Positions 9,363-18,381 of a DNA stretch of 64,000 nt are shown piece after piece. The position numbers were made by a program, and so were the translations under genes. The first letter of the stretch is position 1. Every line of letters begins with the position of its first letter. This DNA comes from an uncultured Bacilli bacterium. Its GTDB lineage: Bacteria > Bacillota_I > Bacilli_A > RF39 > UBA660. Where the stretch lies: NCBI GenBank assembly GCA_934098435.1, contig CAKOOV010000002.1, positions 1 through 64,000 on the forward strand. The letters run 5' to 3'. The notes beneath the pieces were generated by a model. The model did no database searches and was not told where the DNA came from. It was given only the letters and a program-made list of their open reading frames with translations.

Positions 9363-10496
9363 TTATTTAAATTTATTATTTATTAAATTATTAACCAATC
9401 TTTCAGATGCTTTTCCATCAGATAAATTATTATATTTTTTATTAAATTTTCTTCTTTTTTCTATATATTGTGGATAAATTTCATCTATTTTTTTTATTAC
9501 ATTTAACAATTCTTTTTCTGTATAGCAAATTGGACCAGGCAATTCTTTTTTATAGTCTACATAAAATCCACCTCTTAAAGCAACATATTTATCATAATCA
9601 TATGGATAGAAGATAATTGGTGAATTTTTAGGCATATATTCATAAAACACTGATGAATAATCTGTAATTAGAATATCAGTAATCGCTAAAATGTCACTTA
9701 CATCCGGATAATTACAACCATTTATAAAATTATCTAAATTAAACAAACTTTTATCAATCTTTGTTCTAACTAATGGATGCAATCTAATAATAATATTATA
9801 ATCTTTTAATTTTGATAATTCCTTTATTGGTATGTTTATTATATTTTTATCCAAGTCATAGTCTCTAAATGTTGGAGCATATAGTATATTTTTTTTTGAA
9901 TTATTTATATTAAGGTGTTTTAAAACATTCTGCTTTTTTTGTTCATCATTACAGTTATTAATTACAGTATCAACTGCTGCCATTCCTAATATTTCAATTT
10001 TTCCATTATAACCAGTTGCACTTCTTATAGTCTTTTCGTCATTTTCATCATTTGCTATATAATAATCCCACTCTTTAGCATGTGAAACGACTGGTCTTTC
10101 TGTTGCTTCATTGACATCATATCCCTGTTTTTTCATGACACCATTACCGTGAAATAACTGAATGTATATTTGTCCCTTCTTTTTTGTAATTATTTCACCT
10201 ATACTTTGATTTTTTAACAAATATTTTGCTGTTGATAAATGGTATAATCCTTTTAAAGTCTTGTAGTAAGCATAATCGTTTGTATCAATGTCTGATACAT
10301 CAGTTGACTTAGTAACTAACCATATTGTTCGATAATCGTTAATATCATTTTTTTTTATATAATTATAAATTGCTTTTGCATTGCCATCAATTAAATCTCT
10401 TCCAGATTCAAAAACTATTTTATTTGGTACTATTGGAAAAATGGCAAATAATTTATTTAAAAAGAATGATATTATATTTTTAATTTTTAATTTCAT
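9363..10496 (-). CDS. CDP-glycerol glycerophosphotransferase family protein (TagB/TagF-like)
   Basis: 377 residues. Motifs of the family appear in order: YIQLFHGNGVMKKQG near residue 115, ILYAPTFRDY near 200, IIIRLHPL near 225, ITDYSSVFYEYM near 265 and GGFYVDYKKELPGPICYTE near 305. Such enzymes transfer glycerol phosphate (or another polyol or amino-alcohol phosphate) from a CDP-activated donor to teichoic acid or capsule. An N-terminal amphipathic or hydrophobic stretch (about 1-22) fits monotopic membrane binding. A possible donor source is the TagD-like fusion encoded at 13041-14396. It sits second in the operon, 57 bases after the acyltransferase gene. Confidence 0.9.
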   Translation of the reverse strand: MKLKIKNIISFFLNKLFAIFPIVPNKIVFESGRDLIDGNAKAIYNYIKKNDINDYRTIWLVTKSTDVSDIDTNDYAYYKTLKGLYHLSTAKYLLKNQSIGEIITKKKGQIYIQLFHGNGVMKKQGYDVNEATERPVVSHAKEWDYYIANDENDEKTIRSATGYNGKIEILGMAAVDTVINNCNDEQKKQNVLKHLNINNSKKNILYAPTFRDYDLDKNIINIPIKELSKLKDYNIIIRLHPLVRTKIDKSLFNLDNFINGCNYPDVSDILAITDILITDYSSVFYEYMPKNSPIIFYPYDYDKYVALRGGFYVDYKKELPGPICYTEKELLNVIKKIDEIYPQYIEKRRKFNKKYNNLSDGKASERLVNNLINNKFK

Positions 10497-10553
10497 GTTT
10501 TCACCTCTTTTGACTAATACTAGTTGGCTTAATATTATTTTATCATATTTTTC

Positions 10554-11591
10554 TTATTTTATAAAGGCTTTTGTTACTTTCTTTACAATAAGTTTATCAA
10601 TTAATTTATAAATTATATTTATTATCATTGATAAACTTATTGATAATATTAAAACTAATGGTACTATTTCAAAATAGCCTTTAATTGAGAAAAAATTTAT
10701 ATCTTTAAAATAATGGAAATATAGAAAGTCATCTACTATTGAAGACGATAAATACATTCCTAATGATAATTCAGATATTTTCACCACTATTCTTCTAATC
10801 TTATTTGACGTTCTATTAAGATTTAGATTGATGATAAAAATAAATACAAGCACTGATGTTAATACATTAAATATGCTACCCCAATCATTATATACTCCAA
10901 ATTTAAAATAATTTCCTTTAGAAAAATATATATTTATTAAACTTGATACAATTAATACTATAATAAATAGTAATATATTTAAATGTTTATTTATATTAAC
11001 TTTGTATTCTTTTAGATAGCAACCAATAAAGTAATAAGTTAATGGATATATACTAATCCACCAATCAGGGATTAGTATATATTTAATATTAAATATGCCC
11101 TGGAAAGATGTTAAAACGAGCATAGTTAATATCAATATTTGTTTTTGTTTTTTATTCTTTAAGTTATTGTAAATTAAATTAATAAAAGGTATTAGTAAAA
11201 ATAAGCCTAAATACATTTTTATGTACCATGAATATCCTATATCAAAAGCTAATATACTCTTTATAATATGCCTTATAGTAAAAGATGTATTATTATAAAT
11301 AGCATTATATAGTAAACATAGTAATGTAGTTAATCCATAGATAATTATTACTCTGGCTGCTCCTAAATAGTATTTTTTACTTAAGATTTTATTTTTCATT
11401 AAATAACCCGTTGTTATTATAAATAGTGGTACACATATCATAAATAATGTCCTAAAAATAATTCCTATATAATAATTTGTACCGATAATAATATTTCTAT
11501 ATAATCCTGCGTTAGCAAAATAATGTACAGATATTACCGAAAATACTGCTATACACTTTATTAAATCTATATTAATATTTCTTCTTTTCAT
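10554..11591 (-). CDS. Acyltransferase 3 family membrane protein
   Basis: 345 residues, polytopic with about ten helices. The opening NIDLIKCIAVFSVISVHYF contains the family's conserved first helix and histidine (OafA, WecH, IcaC relatives). Proteins of this type O-acetylate or succinylate cell-surface sugars. It is the first gene of the long polysaccharide operon: a TTGAAA-17-TATAAT promoter is at 11618-11646 and AGAGGTAAG precedes the ATG. The left edge of the window opens another member of the family, so the polymer may be acylated at two positions. Confidence 0.88.
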   Translation of the reverse strand: MKRRNINIDLIKCIAVFSVISVHYFANAGLYRNIIIGTNYYIGIIFRTLFMICVPLFIITTGYLMKNKILSKKYYLGAARVIIIYGLTTLLCLLYNAIYNNTSFTIRHIIKSILAFDIGYSWYIKMYLGLFLLIPFINLIYNNLKNKKQKQILILTMLVLTSFQGIFNIKYILIPDWWISIYPLTYYFIGCYLKEYKVNINKHLNILLFIIVLIVSSLINIYFSKGNYFKFGVYNDWGSIFNVLTSVLVFIFIINLNLNRTSNKIRRIVVKISELSLGMYLSSSIVDDFLYFHYFKDINFFSIKGYFEIVPLVLILSISLSMIINIIYKLIDKLIVKKVTKAFIK

Positions 11592-11617
11592 CTTTCGCTT
11601 ACCTCTATCCTAATTTC

Positions 11618-11646
11618 ATTATACTATATTTTTATAGTGTTTTCAA
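11618..11646 (-). promoter_or_regulatory. Promoter of the polysaccharide operon
   Basis: On the minus strand TTGAAA (11641-11646) is followed after exactly 17 bases by TATAAT (11618-11623). The first ATG is 26 bases below the -10 box. All genes from 11591 to the left edge run the same way with gaps under 60 bases, so this may drive the whole locus. Confidence 0.8.
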
Positions 11647-11900
11647 GGTAATAGAAAATAATTACATCTTGTTGTAATATTATTCATGGTGTTAATAAAA
11701 ATTTAATACTCTTTTCTTTGAAAGAATTATTATATAATTAGTTTGTGAGAAAAAAATCTCCATTTTAATCAAATGAAACTTCAACTTCTCACTTTTATTA
11801 TAAAAACTTGATACAATTAAAGAAAAAATATAGCAGTAATAGACAAGATAATATCACCATATCAACAAAATTGACAAGTTTTTGTTTTAAAAAGTTTAAC
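11647..11900. other. Intergenic stretch without a recognisable gene
   Basis: Part of a 360-base gap between the polysaccharide operon and the aminotransferase gene. It holds a weak inverted element (GAGA...TCTC near 11747-11800) and no reading frame longer than a few codons with a ribosome site. Apart from the promoter on its left and the terminator on its right I see nothing functional. Confidence 0.5.
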
Positions 11901-11909
11901 AAAACAAAA

Positions 11910-11928
11910 CCTCTAGAAAAACTAGAGG
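11910..11928 (-). terminator. Intrinsic terminator of the aminotransferase operon
   Basis: Perfect 7-bp stem CCTCTAG/CTAGAGG with a five-base loop, followed on the minus strand by TTTTGTTTTG. It lies 24 bases beyond the aminotransferase stop codon and isolates this operon from the polysaccharide operon downstream. Confidence 0.85.
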
Positions 11929-11951
11929 CTTGTCTGCACTTTGAATGGTAT

Positions 11952-13010
11952 TTATTTATCCAATTCCCTTAATGCATCAATAAATCTAATCATCGAATTT
12001 TTTTCACCGGTAGTCACTCTTAAACATTTACCGAATTCACCTATTCCACTATATACTTTTATTAAAATATGCTTTTCTTCTTTCATTTTTTTAACTAATA
12101 TTTCTGGGTCAGATTTAGATTTTATAAACATAAAATTACCATTTAATGCATTAAATTTATAATTATTTTCTTTCAAAAAAGCAATAAGATAATTTCTACC
12201 TTCTTTATGTTTATCAATAAGCGTTTGAATCAAATTAGGCTCCTCTATTATTGCTTTTGCAAATTTCATGCCAAATGCATTTACATTATGTGGAGTACAT
12301 AGTTTTTGAATCATTTTAATTCCTTCTGGCCAACCAACAACATATCCGAGTCTACATCCAGCTAAAGAAAATAATTTAGAGAATGTACGTGTTAAAAATA
12401 TATGTTCATTTTCTAAAGCATATTTAATGAATGTATTATCATAAAAATAATAATATGCTTCATCTATTAATATAGTTATTTCATTTTCTTTTGCTTTTTC
12501 TATAATCATTTCCATCTCATCATTACTGAACGCATTCCCTACTGGATTATTTGGATTAACAATTATTAATAATTGAATATCTTTGGTCATTTTATCCAAA
12601 ATTTTTTTAATACTTATTGTTAAATCGTTGTTATATGTTATTGGAATAAAATTTCTACCATACATTTTTGAATAAACCTCAAACATAGCATATGAAGGAG
12701 TAACCCCAAGTATTTTTCCACCTTCTGAAGTATATGCTTCAATTATATTTCTTATTCCTTCAGATGAACCATTAACCAAACTTATATGTTGAATATCAGT
12801 TTTTAAATAATTAGCCAATGTTTCAGTAAATTCCAATGTTTCTGGATATTGTGAAATAAATTCAGCATCTACATCCTTTAACACTTTATTAATAAATTCT
12901 TGTGGCAATCCAGTAGGATTTTCATTTAAATCTAATCTTAAATACCCCTTTCTTTTGTGTTGATCAAAAATTCTGTCTAAATTTTCAATATTTTTATTTA
13001 AATAATACAT
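11952..13010 (-). CDS. PLP-dependent aminotransferase, HisC-like
   Basis: 352 residues of fold-type I. Visible are LRLDLNENPTGLP, NGSSEGIRNIIEAY, NPNNPVGNAFS, ILIDEAYYYF and the cofactor lysine in TRTFSKLFSLAGCRLGY near residue 220. Length and motifs match histidinol-phosphate aminotransferases, but no other his gene is present. It follows a cytidylyltransferase-oxidoreductase fusion by 30 bases. HisC-fold relatives in capsule loci (for example Cj1436/Cj1437 of Campylobacter) make ethanolamine phosphate or serinol phosphate. I therefore infer a role in making an amino-alcohol phosphate for CDP activation. Histidine biosynthesis remains possible but has no contextual support. Confidence 0.85.
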   Translation of the reverse strand: MYYLNKNIENLDRIFDQHKRKGYLRLDLNENPTGLPQEFINKVLKDVDAEFISQYPETLEFTETLANYLKTDIQHISLVNGSSEGIRNIIEAYTSEGGKILGVTPSYAMFEVYSKMYGRNFIPITYNNDLTISIKKILDKMTKDIQLLIIVNPNNPVGNAFSNDEMEMIIEKAKENEITILIDEAYYYFYDNTFIKYALENEHIFLTRTFSKLFSLAGCRLGYVVGWPEGIKMIQKLCTPHNVNAFGMKFAKAIIEEPNLIQTLIDKHKEGRNYLIAFLKENNYKFNALNGNFMFIKSKSDPEILVKKMKEEKHILIKVYSGIGEFGKCLRVTTGEKNSMIRFIDALRELDK

Positions 13011-13040
13011 AACTTTCCTCCTTATATCTGTTAATTTAAG

Positions 13041-14396
13041 CTATTTTTTAATTACTATCTCATCTAAATCATTTTTATTATAATATTCTTCAACCAATGC
13101 TGAAATTGCTATTGAAATGCTATTATCTACATTTGAGTGATTTTTGTTACCATTTATTTGCTTTAAAAAGTCAATATATTCATATCTTAAACCTTCGCCA
13201 TCCAATTTGTAAAAATATCGCTTATTCTCTAATGGATTTTCAAATCTTACTTCGAAATAATCTGTTTTCCACCATGGAGCAGGTACATAAATATATCCTT
13301 TTGTTCCACTAATTATTAATTCACCTTCAGATTTAACTCCTTTTCCAACTTTTAATGATGCAACTGCATTATCATAAACCAATTCTATTTTAGTAAATAA
13401 ATCAAAATTAGATTTTTTATCTAAATAATAGGTTGAAAAATGCTTTTTTTTATAATTTGATCCAAGTATTGAAAATACAGGAAGCATACATATTGGTCCC
13501 CAATCACAAATACTGTTTGACTTTTTTAGGAATTCTTCTTTGGGTATATTATTATACTCACTCAAACTTGTGCATGTTGCATCGATACTCACAACACTTC
13601 CTATGGTTCCACTCTTGACTAATAATAATAATCTCATAAATGCTGTTGAATATGCCGTTTTAATATTCTCGATAAAAATAGTATTATATTTTTTGGCATA
13701 ATTAAATATTTCTGAACTCTTTTCTTTTTTTATACTAATAGGTGCCTCACATAAAACGTGTTTTTTATTTTTTATAGCCTCTATAGCAAAACTATAACGT
13801 TTTTCAACATCAGATACAATAAATACGGCATCAATATTATCAAGCATTAAATTGTAGTTATCATAATGTTTTATATTACTTTTTTTAAGTTCATTAACCA
13901 AAACATCGTTTTCGCTATATATAGCGGTTATTTTTAAACCATTAACATATTGTCCCTCATTAATATATTTTTTAATTATTTCATCTTCGCCAACTATTCC
14001 CAATTTAACTGATGACTCTTCATTTCTTATCTTAGTACTTGAAATTCCTTCTGTTCTCTCCAAATATATAACGTCACAATATTCTTTTAAATAGTCAAAT
14101 TTACCAAGCCAATCAGAACCTATAGCAAAAATATCAATTCCATAATTTATAATATCATCTATTTTTTGCCCTTCATATTCTTCCACAATTATTTCGTCTG
14201 CTAATCCAGTAGATTTAATATTAGCGATTCTCTCCATCAAAGATTGCTGTACATTAATTTTACCACGTCTTTTATCAAAATCATTTGAAGTTACTCCAAC
14301 AATTAAATAATCTCCTAATTTTTTTGCTCTTTCTAGTAATCTAACATGACCATAATGCATCAAATCGAATGTTCCATACGTTATAACTTTTTTCAC
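13041..14396 (-). CDS. TagD-like cytidylyltransferase fused to Gfo/Idh/MocA oxidoreductase
   Basis: About 451 residues. Residues 1-130 are a nucleotidyltransferase: VITYGTFDLMHYGHVRLLERA with the HxGH-type site and ERTEGISSTKIR, as in glycerol-3-phosphate cytidylyltransferase. Residues about 135-451 look like a Gfo/Idh/MocA dehydrogenase: LGIVGEDEII, VFIVSDVEKRYSFAIEAI, CEAPISIKKE, and WGPICMLPVFSILGS. The usual catalytic EKP motif reads EAP, so the lysine is missing and the glycine-rich loop is degenerate; the oxidoreductase half may bind rather than oxidise. The start is GTG at 14396, seven bases after AGGAG; the TTG at 14417 lies on the ribosome site. First gene of an operon with the HisC-like aminotransferase. 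Confidence 0.85.
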   Translation of the reverse strand: MKKVITYGTFDLMHYGHVRLLERAKKLGDYLIVGVTSNDFDKRRGKINVQQSLMERIANIKSTGLADEIIVEEYEGQKIDDIINYGIDIFAIGSDWLGKFDYLKEYCDVIYLERTEGISSTKIRNEESSVKLGIVGEDEIIKKYINEGQYVNGLKITAIYSENDVLVNELKKSNIKHYDNYNLMLDNIDAVFIVSDVEKRYSFAIEAIKNKKHVLCEAPISIKKEKSSEIFNYAKKYNTIFIENIKTAYSTAFMRLLLLVKSGTIGSVVSIDATCTSLSEYNNIPKEEFLKKSNSICDWGPICMLPVFSILGSNYKKKHFSTYYLDKKSNFDLFTKIELVYDNAVASLKVGKGVKSEGELIISGTKGYIYVPAPWWKTDYFEVRFENPLENKRYFYKLDGEGLRYEYIDFLKQINGNKNHSNVDNSISIAISALVEEYYNKNDLDEIVIKK

Positions 14397-14458
14397 AATA
14401 TTACTCCTATCTATCAATTAACTAATATATTTATCAAAATCAATTTATATATAAATTT

Positions 14459-14486
14459 ATTATAACATATTACTATGTTATGTCAA
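14459..14486 (-). promoter_or_regulatory. Promoter with internal dyad for the TagD-like/aminotransferase operon
   Basis: On the minus strand TTGACA (14481-14486) and TATAAT (14459-14464) are separated by 16 bases. Positions 14462-14481 form a perfect inverted repeat, ATAACATA/TATGTTAT around four bases, which fills the spacer. A repressor bound there would block RNA polymerase, so it may be an operator; no regulator gene is adjacent. Confidence 0.75.
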
Positions 14487-14552
14487 GTTTTTGAATATAT
14501 TATTTTTAAAGGCAAAATCATTAAAAATTTATATATAAACGTCATTAAAGCT

Positions 14553-15587
14553 TTACTCTATTACCACAAATCCACATGGTATTGGCCTTGTCTTTTCCAT
14601 ATTATCCCAATTTATAGGATGATTTATTAATTCATTATTTATAACTAAAGCACTAGAATTACCGCCATCTAGATTAGCAGCATTATAAGCATGATATCTA
14701 AGTAAGATATCTACTAAGTCGTTCATATCAGCACCTTTACTTTTTAAACTTCTACCATCAATTACTAAAAATAACACTATACCATCTTGCCTTTGAGCAA
14801 TAGCACTTCTAGGATGAGTACCATATCCGCCATTACCGTTAATAAAAGCACTCTTCCCATTAACTATTAAAAATGGTCCAAATTCTACAGCATCTCTTAT
14901 TCCCATATTAATAGCTTCATTAGCACTTATCTTACCAAGATATAACTTATTATCATTAGTAAATCCAACTATACCGCCACCATATTGACTAGTACCATAA
15001 TTACTAATTATCTTACCTCCAGATATAATAGCTCCCATAGGTTGTCCACCACTACCCAATCCTTCAGCATCCAAAAAGCCACCACCATTTATAGCAACAA
15101 CAGCATTTTCTCTCTTAGCCATATCAACTAAATATTCACCATCACTACCCAAATATCTACTATAAGTAACTTTAATTTTAGAAGGATCATATATTGCTAC
15201 AAGATATCCCCTATAACCATTTTCTTCTATTTCTATTAATTTATAAATATCATTTTTATTTCTATCTAATATTTCCTTATCATATTTATCTTTATAATTA
15301 TTATCTTCTTCAAGAATTAAACTAGTATCAGTATTTCCATCAGGTTCTATCATACTATGTCTTTCTAAAACCTTATTAATAGTCTCATCATTATAAAAAG
15401 TTCTAGCAATATATTGATGCCTCATTGTACTCATAGCGGTAGTAACAAGCCAGTCTCTAAAGTTATTATAAGGACCATATAAAAGAAAAAGTACTATAAC
15501 TGCAATAACATCACATATACTAAGAATAATAGTAAAAATATTATCCCTTTTCTTTTCTTTATCAATTCCATCCCTTTTTCTTCTCAT
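14553..15587 (-). CDS. Phosphodiester glycosidase (NAGPA) family protein, membrane anchored
   Basis: 344 residues. One membrane helix at about 17-40 exports the rest. The C-terminal 200 residues carry the family pattern: NAVVAINGGGFLDAEG near residue 160, GTHPRSAIAQRQDG near 265, VLFLVIDGRS and NLDGGNSSALVINN near 315. Members hydrolyse phosphodiester-linked sugars, as in the mammalian uncovering enzyme, and bacterial ones are tied to wall or exopolysaccharide processing. It is the last gene of the gpmI operon, 26 bases after the FtsK-like gene. Its target here may be a teichoic-type phosphodiester polymer, which is an inference. Confidence 0.85.
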   Translation of the reverse strand: MRRKRDGIDKEKKRDNIFTIILSICDVIAVIVLFLLYGPYNNFRDWLVTTAMSTMRHQYIARTFYNDETINKVLERHSMIEPDGNTDTSLILEEDNNYKDKYDKEILDRNKNDIYKLIEIEENGYRGYLVAIYDPSKIKVTYSRYLGSDGEYLVDMAKRENAVVAINGGGFLDAEGLGSGGQPMGAIISGGKIISNYGTSQYGGGIVGFTNDNKLYLGKISANEAINMGIRDAVEFGPFLIVNGKSAFINGNGGYGTHPRSAIAQRQDGIVLFLVIDGRSLKSKGADMNDLVDILLRYHAYNAANLDGGNSSALVINNELINHPINWDNMEKTRPIPCGFVVIE

Positions 15588-15613
15588 AAGTACTACTCCT
15601 TTTTGTATACAAA

Positions 15614-16627
15614 TTATTTATTGTTTAAATATTTAACAACTCTCTCTATCTCATCATCCCCTATTAAAGGAATAATAACTCTAGATAAATTCTTATCACT
15701 ATCCAAATACATTCCATCATTATTAAGTGATTCATTAACAATATTAGATAAAAATATATTATATTCTCCTCTAGTAGTCATATAAAAACTAATCTTACAA
15801 GTATTATTATTAGTAAATATCCTAACCATATCATCATTAGATAAAGTATCAGTAGACACAATCAAATGAATATTACATTTATCTCCAAGTGATAATAAAT
15901 AATTAATATCCTCATCAATACTATTATCCATTTCTAATATTTCATATATCTCATCTATAAATACCAGTATTCTTTCCCTATTACCATTCTTTACTCTTTC
16001 TTCAAATTCTCTTCTTAATAACTTAATCTTCTTAATAACATCATCTTTCCCATTAACAACATCACATACATTAGCAAAATCATTATAATTAATACTTTGT
16101 GTATCAAGTATAATAATCTTAGTATCAGTATAATTAATAAGAACATTCATAATAATATTTCTAAATAAATTAGTCTTACCGCTGCCACTAGTACCAGTAA
16201 CCAAAAGATTCTTATCTTTATCAAAATCAAAAGCAATAACCCTATCTTCTTCATCTAAACCTAAAGCTACCTTAAATTTATCATCTTTCTTAAACATAGA
16301 TAATAATTCCTTTAAAGTAAGAATATCCCTTTTCATATTAAGAACTTTAATTTCTATTTCATTATCACTAATTCTATCTATCTTTAATTCTTCTTTAGGT
16401 ACTCCTAAAGCTAAAGCAATCTCCTTATTATATTCTATAATATCATTATAATCCCTATCATCATTCCAACTAATACGATATATAGTTACCAAACGATAAA
16501 CATTATAAGTAACCTTAGGATTAAAACCAAAAGCCTTAAGAGTATTATGTAAATTACTAACAAACAAATCAGCATTAAGAACATTTCTCTCATTATCAAA
16601 AGTTGGATTATTTAACAAATTAATCAT
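15614..16627 (-). CDS. Minimal FtsK/SpoIIIE-type ATPase
   Basis: 337 residues. The Walker A motif LLVTGTSGSGKTNLFRNI is near residue 140, the Walker B ERILVFIDEIYEIL near 215 and the sensor-like HLIVSTDTLSND near 255. Order and spacing fit the FtsK/SpoIIIE/EssC ATPase core. There is no membrane helix and no C-terminal gamma DNA-reading domain, and the N-terminal 120 residues resemble the beta subdomain of FtsK. It is therefore a soluble stand-alone motor rather than a divisome translocase. It lies in one operon with gpmI and a glycosidase, which gives no clear job. DNA pumping or substrate loading for a secretion system are both possible. Confidence 0.8.
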   Translation of the reverse strand: MINLLNNPTFDNERNVLNADLFVSNLHNTLKAFGFNPKVTYNVYRLVTIYRISWNDDRDYNDIIEYNKEIALALGVPKEELKIDRISDNEIEIKVLNMKRDILTLKELLSMFKKDDKFKVALGLDEEDRVIAFDFDKDKNLLVTGTSGSGKTNLFRNIIMNVLINYTDTKIIILDTQSINYNDFANVCDVVNGKDDVIKKIKLLRREFEERVKNGNRERILVFIDEIYEILEMDNSIDEDINYLLSLGDKCNIHLIVSTDTLSNDDMVRIFTNNNTCKISFYMTTRGEYNIFLSNIVNESLNNDGMYLDSDKNLSRVIIPLIGDDEIERVVKYLNNK

Positions 16628-16642
16628 TTCTTACTCCTCCAA

Positions 16643-18151
16643 TTATTTCTTCCTATTTTTTATTAATATATTACCAGTCATCTCACTAGGAATATCAATT
16701 CCCATTAAATATAATATAGTTGGAGCTATATCACCAAGCTTACCATCTAATAATTTAACCTTCTTATCAAGAACAATAAAAGGCACCAAATTAGTCGTAT
16801 GACTAGTATTAATACTACCATCTTTATTTCTCATAACCTCACAATTACCATGATCCGCTATTATTATCATAGTATATTCATCAAGAGAAATATTTTTTAA
16901 TATCTTACCAATACATTCATCAACAGTCTCTACAGCCTTAATAGCAGCATCATAATCCCCAGTATGGCCAACCATATCACCATTAGCAAAATTAAGTACA
17001 ACTAGATCCTCTTTATTACTAGTAATTTCTTTTACCAAAGAAGCAGTAATCATATTAGCACTCATTTCTGGTTCCCTATCATAAGTAGCTACTTTAGGAC
17101 TAGGTATTAATATTCTTTTTTCATTATCATACACTTTATCAATACCACCATCAAAAAAATAAGTAACATGAGCATATTTCTCAGTTTCAGCAATTCGTAA
17201 CTGAGAAAATCCCTTTTTTGATATATATTCTCCTAAAGTATTTTTAATTTTAGGAAGCTCAAAAGCATAAGGACAAAGCACCGTATCAGTAACATGCATC
17301 ATACTAACAACCTTAAGATTATTAATCTTACTTCTATCAAAGCATTCATAATCATCATTAGTAAATGCACTAGCTAATTCCCTTAATCTATCAGGTCTAA
17401 AATTAAAAAATATAATACCATCATTATCTTCTATAAGCCCATTTTCTATAGTAGCAGTAGGTACAATAAATTCATCTGTTATCTTATTTTTTTGACTACT
17501 TTTCCATACCTTTTTAACATCTACTACTAAAGAAGGTTTAGTCATAACATCATAACTCTTCTTAACTCTATCAAATCTATTATCCCTATCCATACCATAA
17601 TATCTACCACTAATAGAGGCAATCTTACCAAGTTTTAAACCCTTCATCTTCTTCTCTAACGCTTCAATATATTTAATACCACTAGTAGGACTAACATCCC
17701 TGCCATCAGTAAATATATGAACATATATATTTTTAACATTTTCTTTTTTACATAAATCAAGTAAAGCAAATAAATGATTAATATGAGAATGTACCCCACC
17801 ATCAGATAATAAACCAATTAAATGTAACTTAGAATTATTATCTTTAACATGTCTAATAACTTTTAAAAATTCATCATTACTATAAAAAGACCCATCTTTT
17901 ATTTTGCTATTTATTAGTTCTAACGATTGATATACTAGTCTACCAGCTCCAATATTAGTATGACCAACTTCACTATTACCCATTTGACCTTTAGGAAGTC
18001 CAACACTCTCACCAGAAGCAATCAAAGTAGCACTAGGATAATGATCCCATAAATAATCAAGTACTGGTGTTTTGGCATTATACACAGCATTATATTTCTT
18101 TTCTTTAGATAACCCTATACCATCCATAATGCATAATAATATTTTCTTCAT
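16643..18151 (-). CDS. gpmI: 2,3-bisphosphoglycerate-independent phosphoglycerate mutase
   Basis: 502 residues, the usual length. Glycolytic enzyme interconverting 3- and 2-phosphoglycerate with two metal ions and a phosphoserine intermediate. Motifs: metal-site DGIGLS at the start, catalytic serine in MGNSEVGHTNIGAGR near residue 58, FTDGRDVSPTSG near 148, DMVGHTGDY near 400, DHGNCE near 440 and TSHTTNLVPF near 455. It has its own TTTACA-17-TATAAT promoter (18174-18202) and AGGTGATATA before the ATG. It leads an operon with the FtsK-like ATPase and the glycosidase. Confidence 0.97.
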   Translation of the reverse strand: MKKILLCIMDGIGLSKEKKYNAVYNAKTPVLDYLWDHYPSATLIASGESVGLPKGQMGNSEVGHTNIGAGRLVYQSLELINSKIKDGSFYSNDEFLKVIRHVKDNNSKLHLIGLLSDGGVHSHINHLFALLDLCKKENVKNIYVHIFTDGRDVSPTSGIKYIEALEKKMKGLKLGKIASISGRYYGMDRDNRFDRVKKSYDVMTKPSLVVDVKKVWKSSQKNKITDEFIVPTATIENGLIEDNDGIIFFNFRPDRLRELASAFTNDDYECFDRSKINNLKVVSMMHVTDTVLCPYAFELPKIKNTLGEYISKKGFSQLRIAETEKYAHVTYFFDGGIDKVYDNEKRILIPSPKVATYDREPEMSANMITASLVKEITSNKEDLVVLNFANGDMVGHTGDYDAAIKAVETVDECIGKILKNISLDEYTMIIIADHGNCEVMRNKDGSINTSHTTNLVPFIVLDKKVKLLDGKLGDIAPTILYLMGIDIPSEMTGNILIKNRKK

Positions 18152-18173
18152 TATATCACCTATTTCCTATATA

Positions 18174-18202
18174 ATTATATATGATATTTATTTATTTGTA
18201 AA
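18174..18202 (-). promoter_or_regulatory. Promoter of gpmI operon
   Basis: Minus-strand TTTACA (18197-18202), 17-base spacer, TATAAT (18174-18179), 23 bases upstream of the gpmI ATG. Confidence 0.75.
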
Positions 18203-18245
18203 TAAAATAATTAAAGTTAAAAAAATATATTTTTGCAATATCCTT

Positions 18246-18282
18246 GTACCTTTTTTGCCATTTTTAACAGCAAAAAAGGTAC
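18246..18282. repeat. Strong 13-bp inverted repeat between divergent genes
   Basis: GTACCTTTTTTGC (18246-18258) and its exact complement (18270-18282) enclose 11 bases. On the plus strand it is followed by ATTTTT, like a terminator, yet no plus-strand gene precedes it. It stands 44 bases upstream of the gpmI -35 box and 100 bases before the hydrolase start. It could end a small plus-strand RNA, be an operator, or be a leftover element. Confidence 0.6.
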
Positions 18283-18381
18283 ATTTTTAGATATTTTTTT
18301 ATATTTTTACATTAAATATATTAAAATATTATATTTTTTTAATATATTTATGATAAAATAAAGAAAAGGAGAATGATAAAT

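Noticed and set aside
11647..11900. Possible small peptide genes or leader in the 360-base gap
   Set aside because: Only a 12-codon frame without a ribosome site (from 11773); no leader pattern or conserved structure seen.
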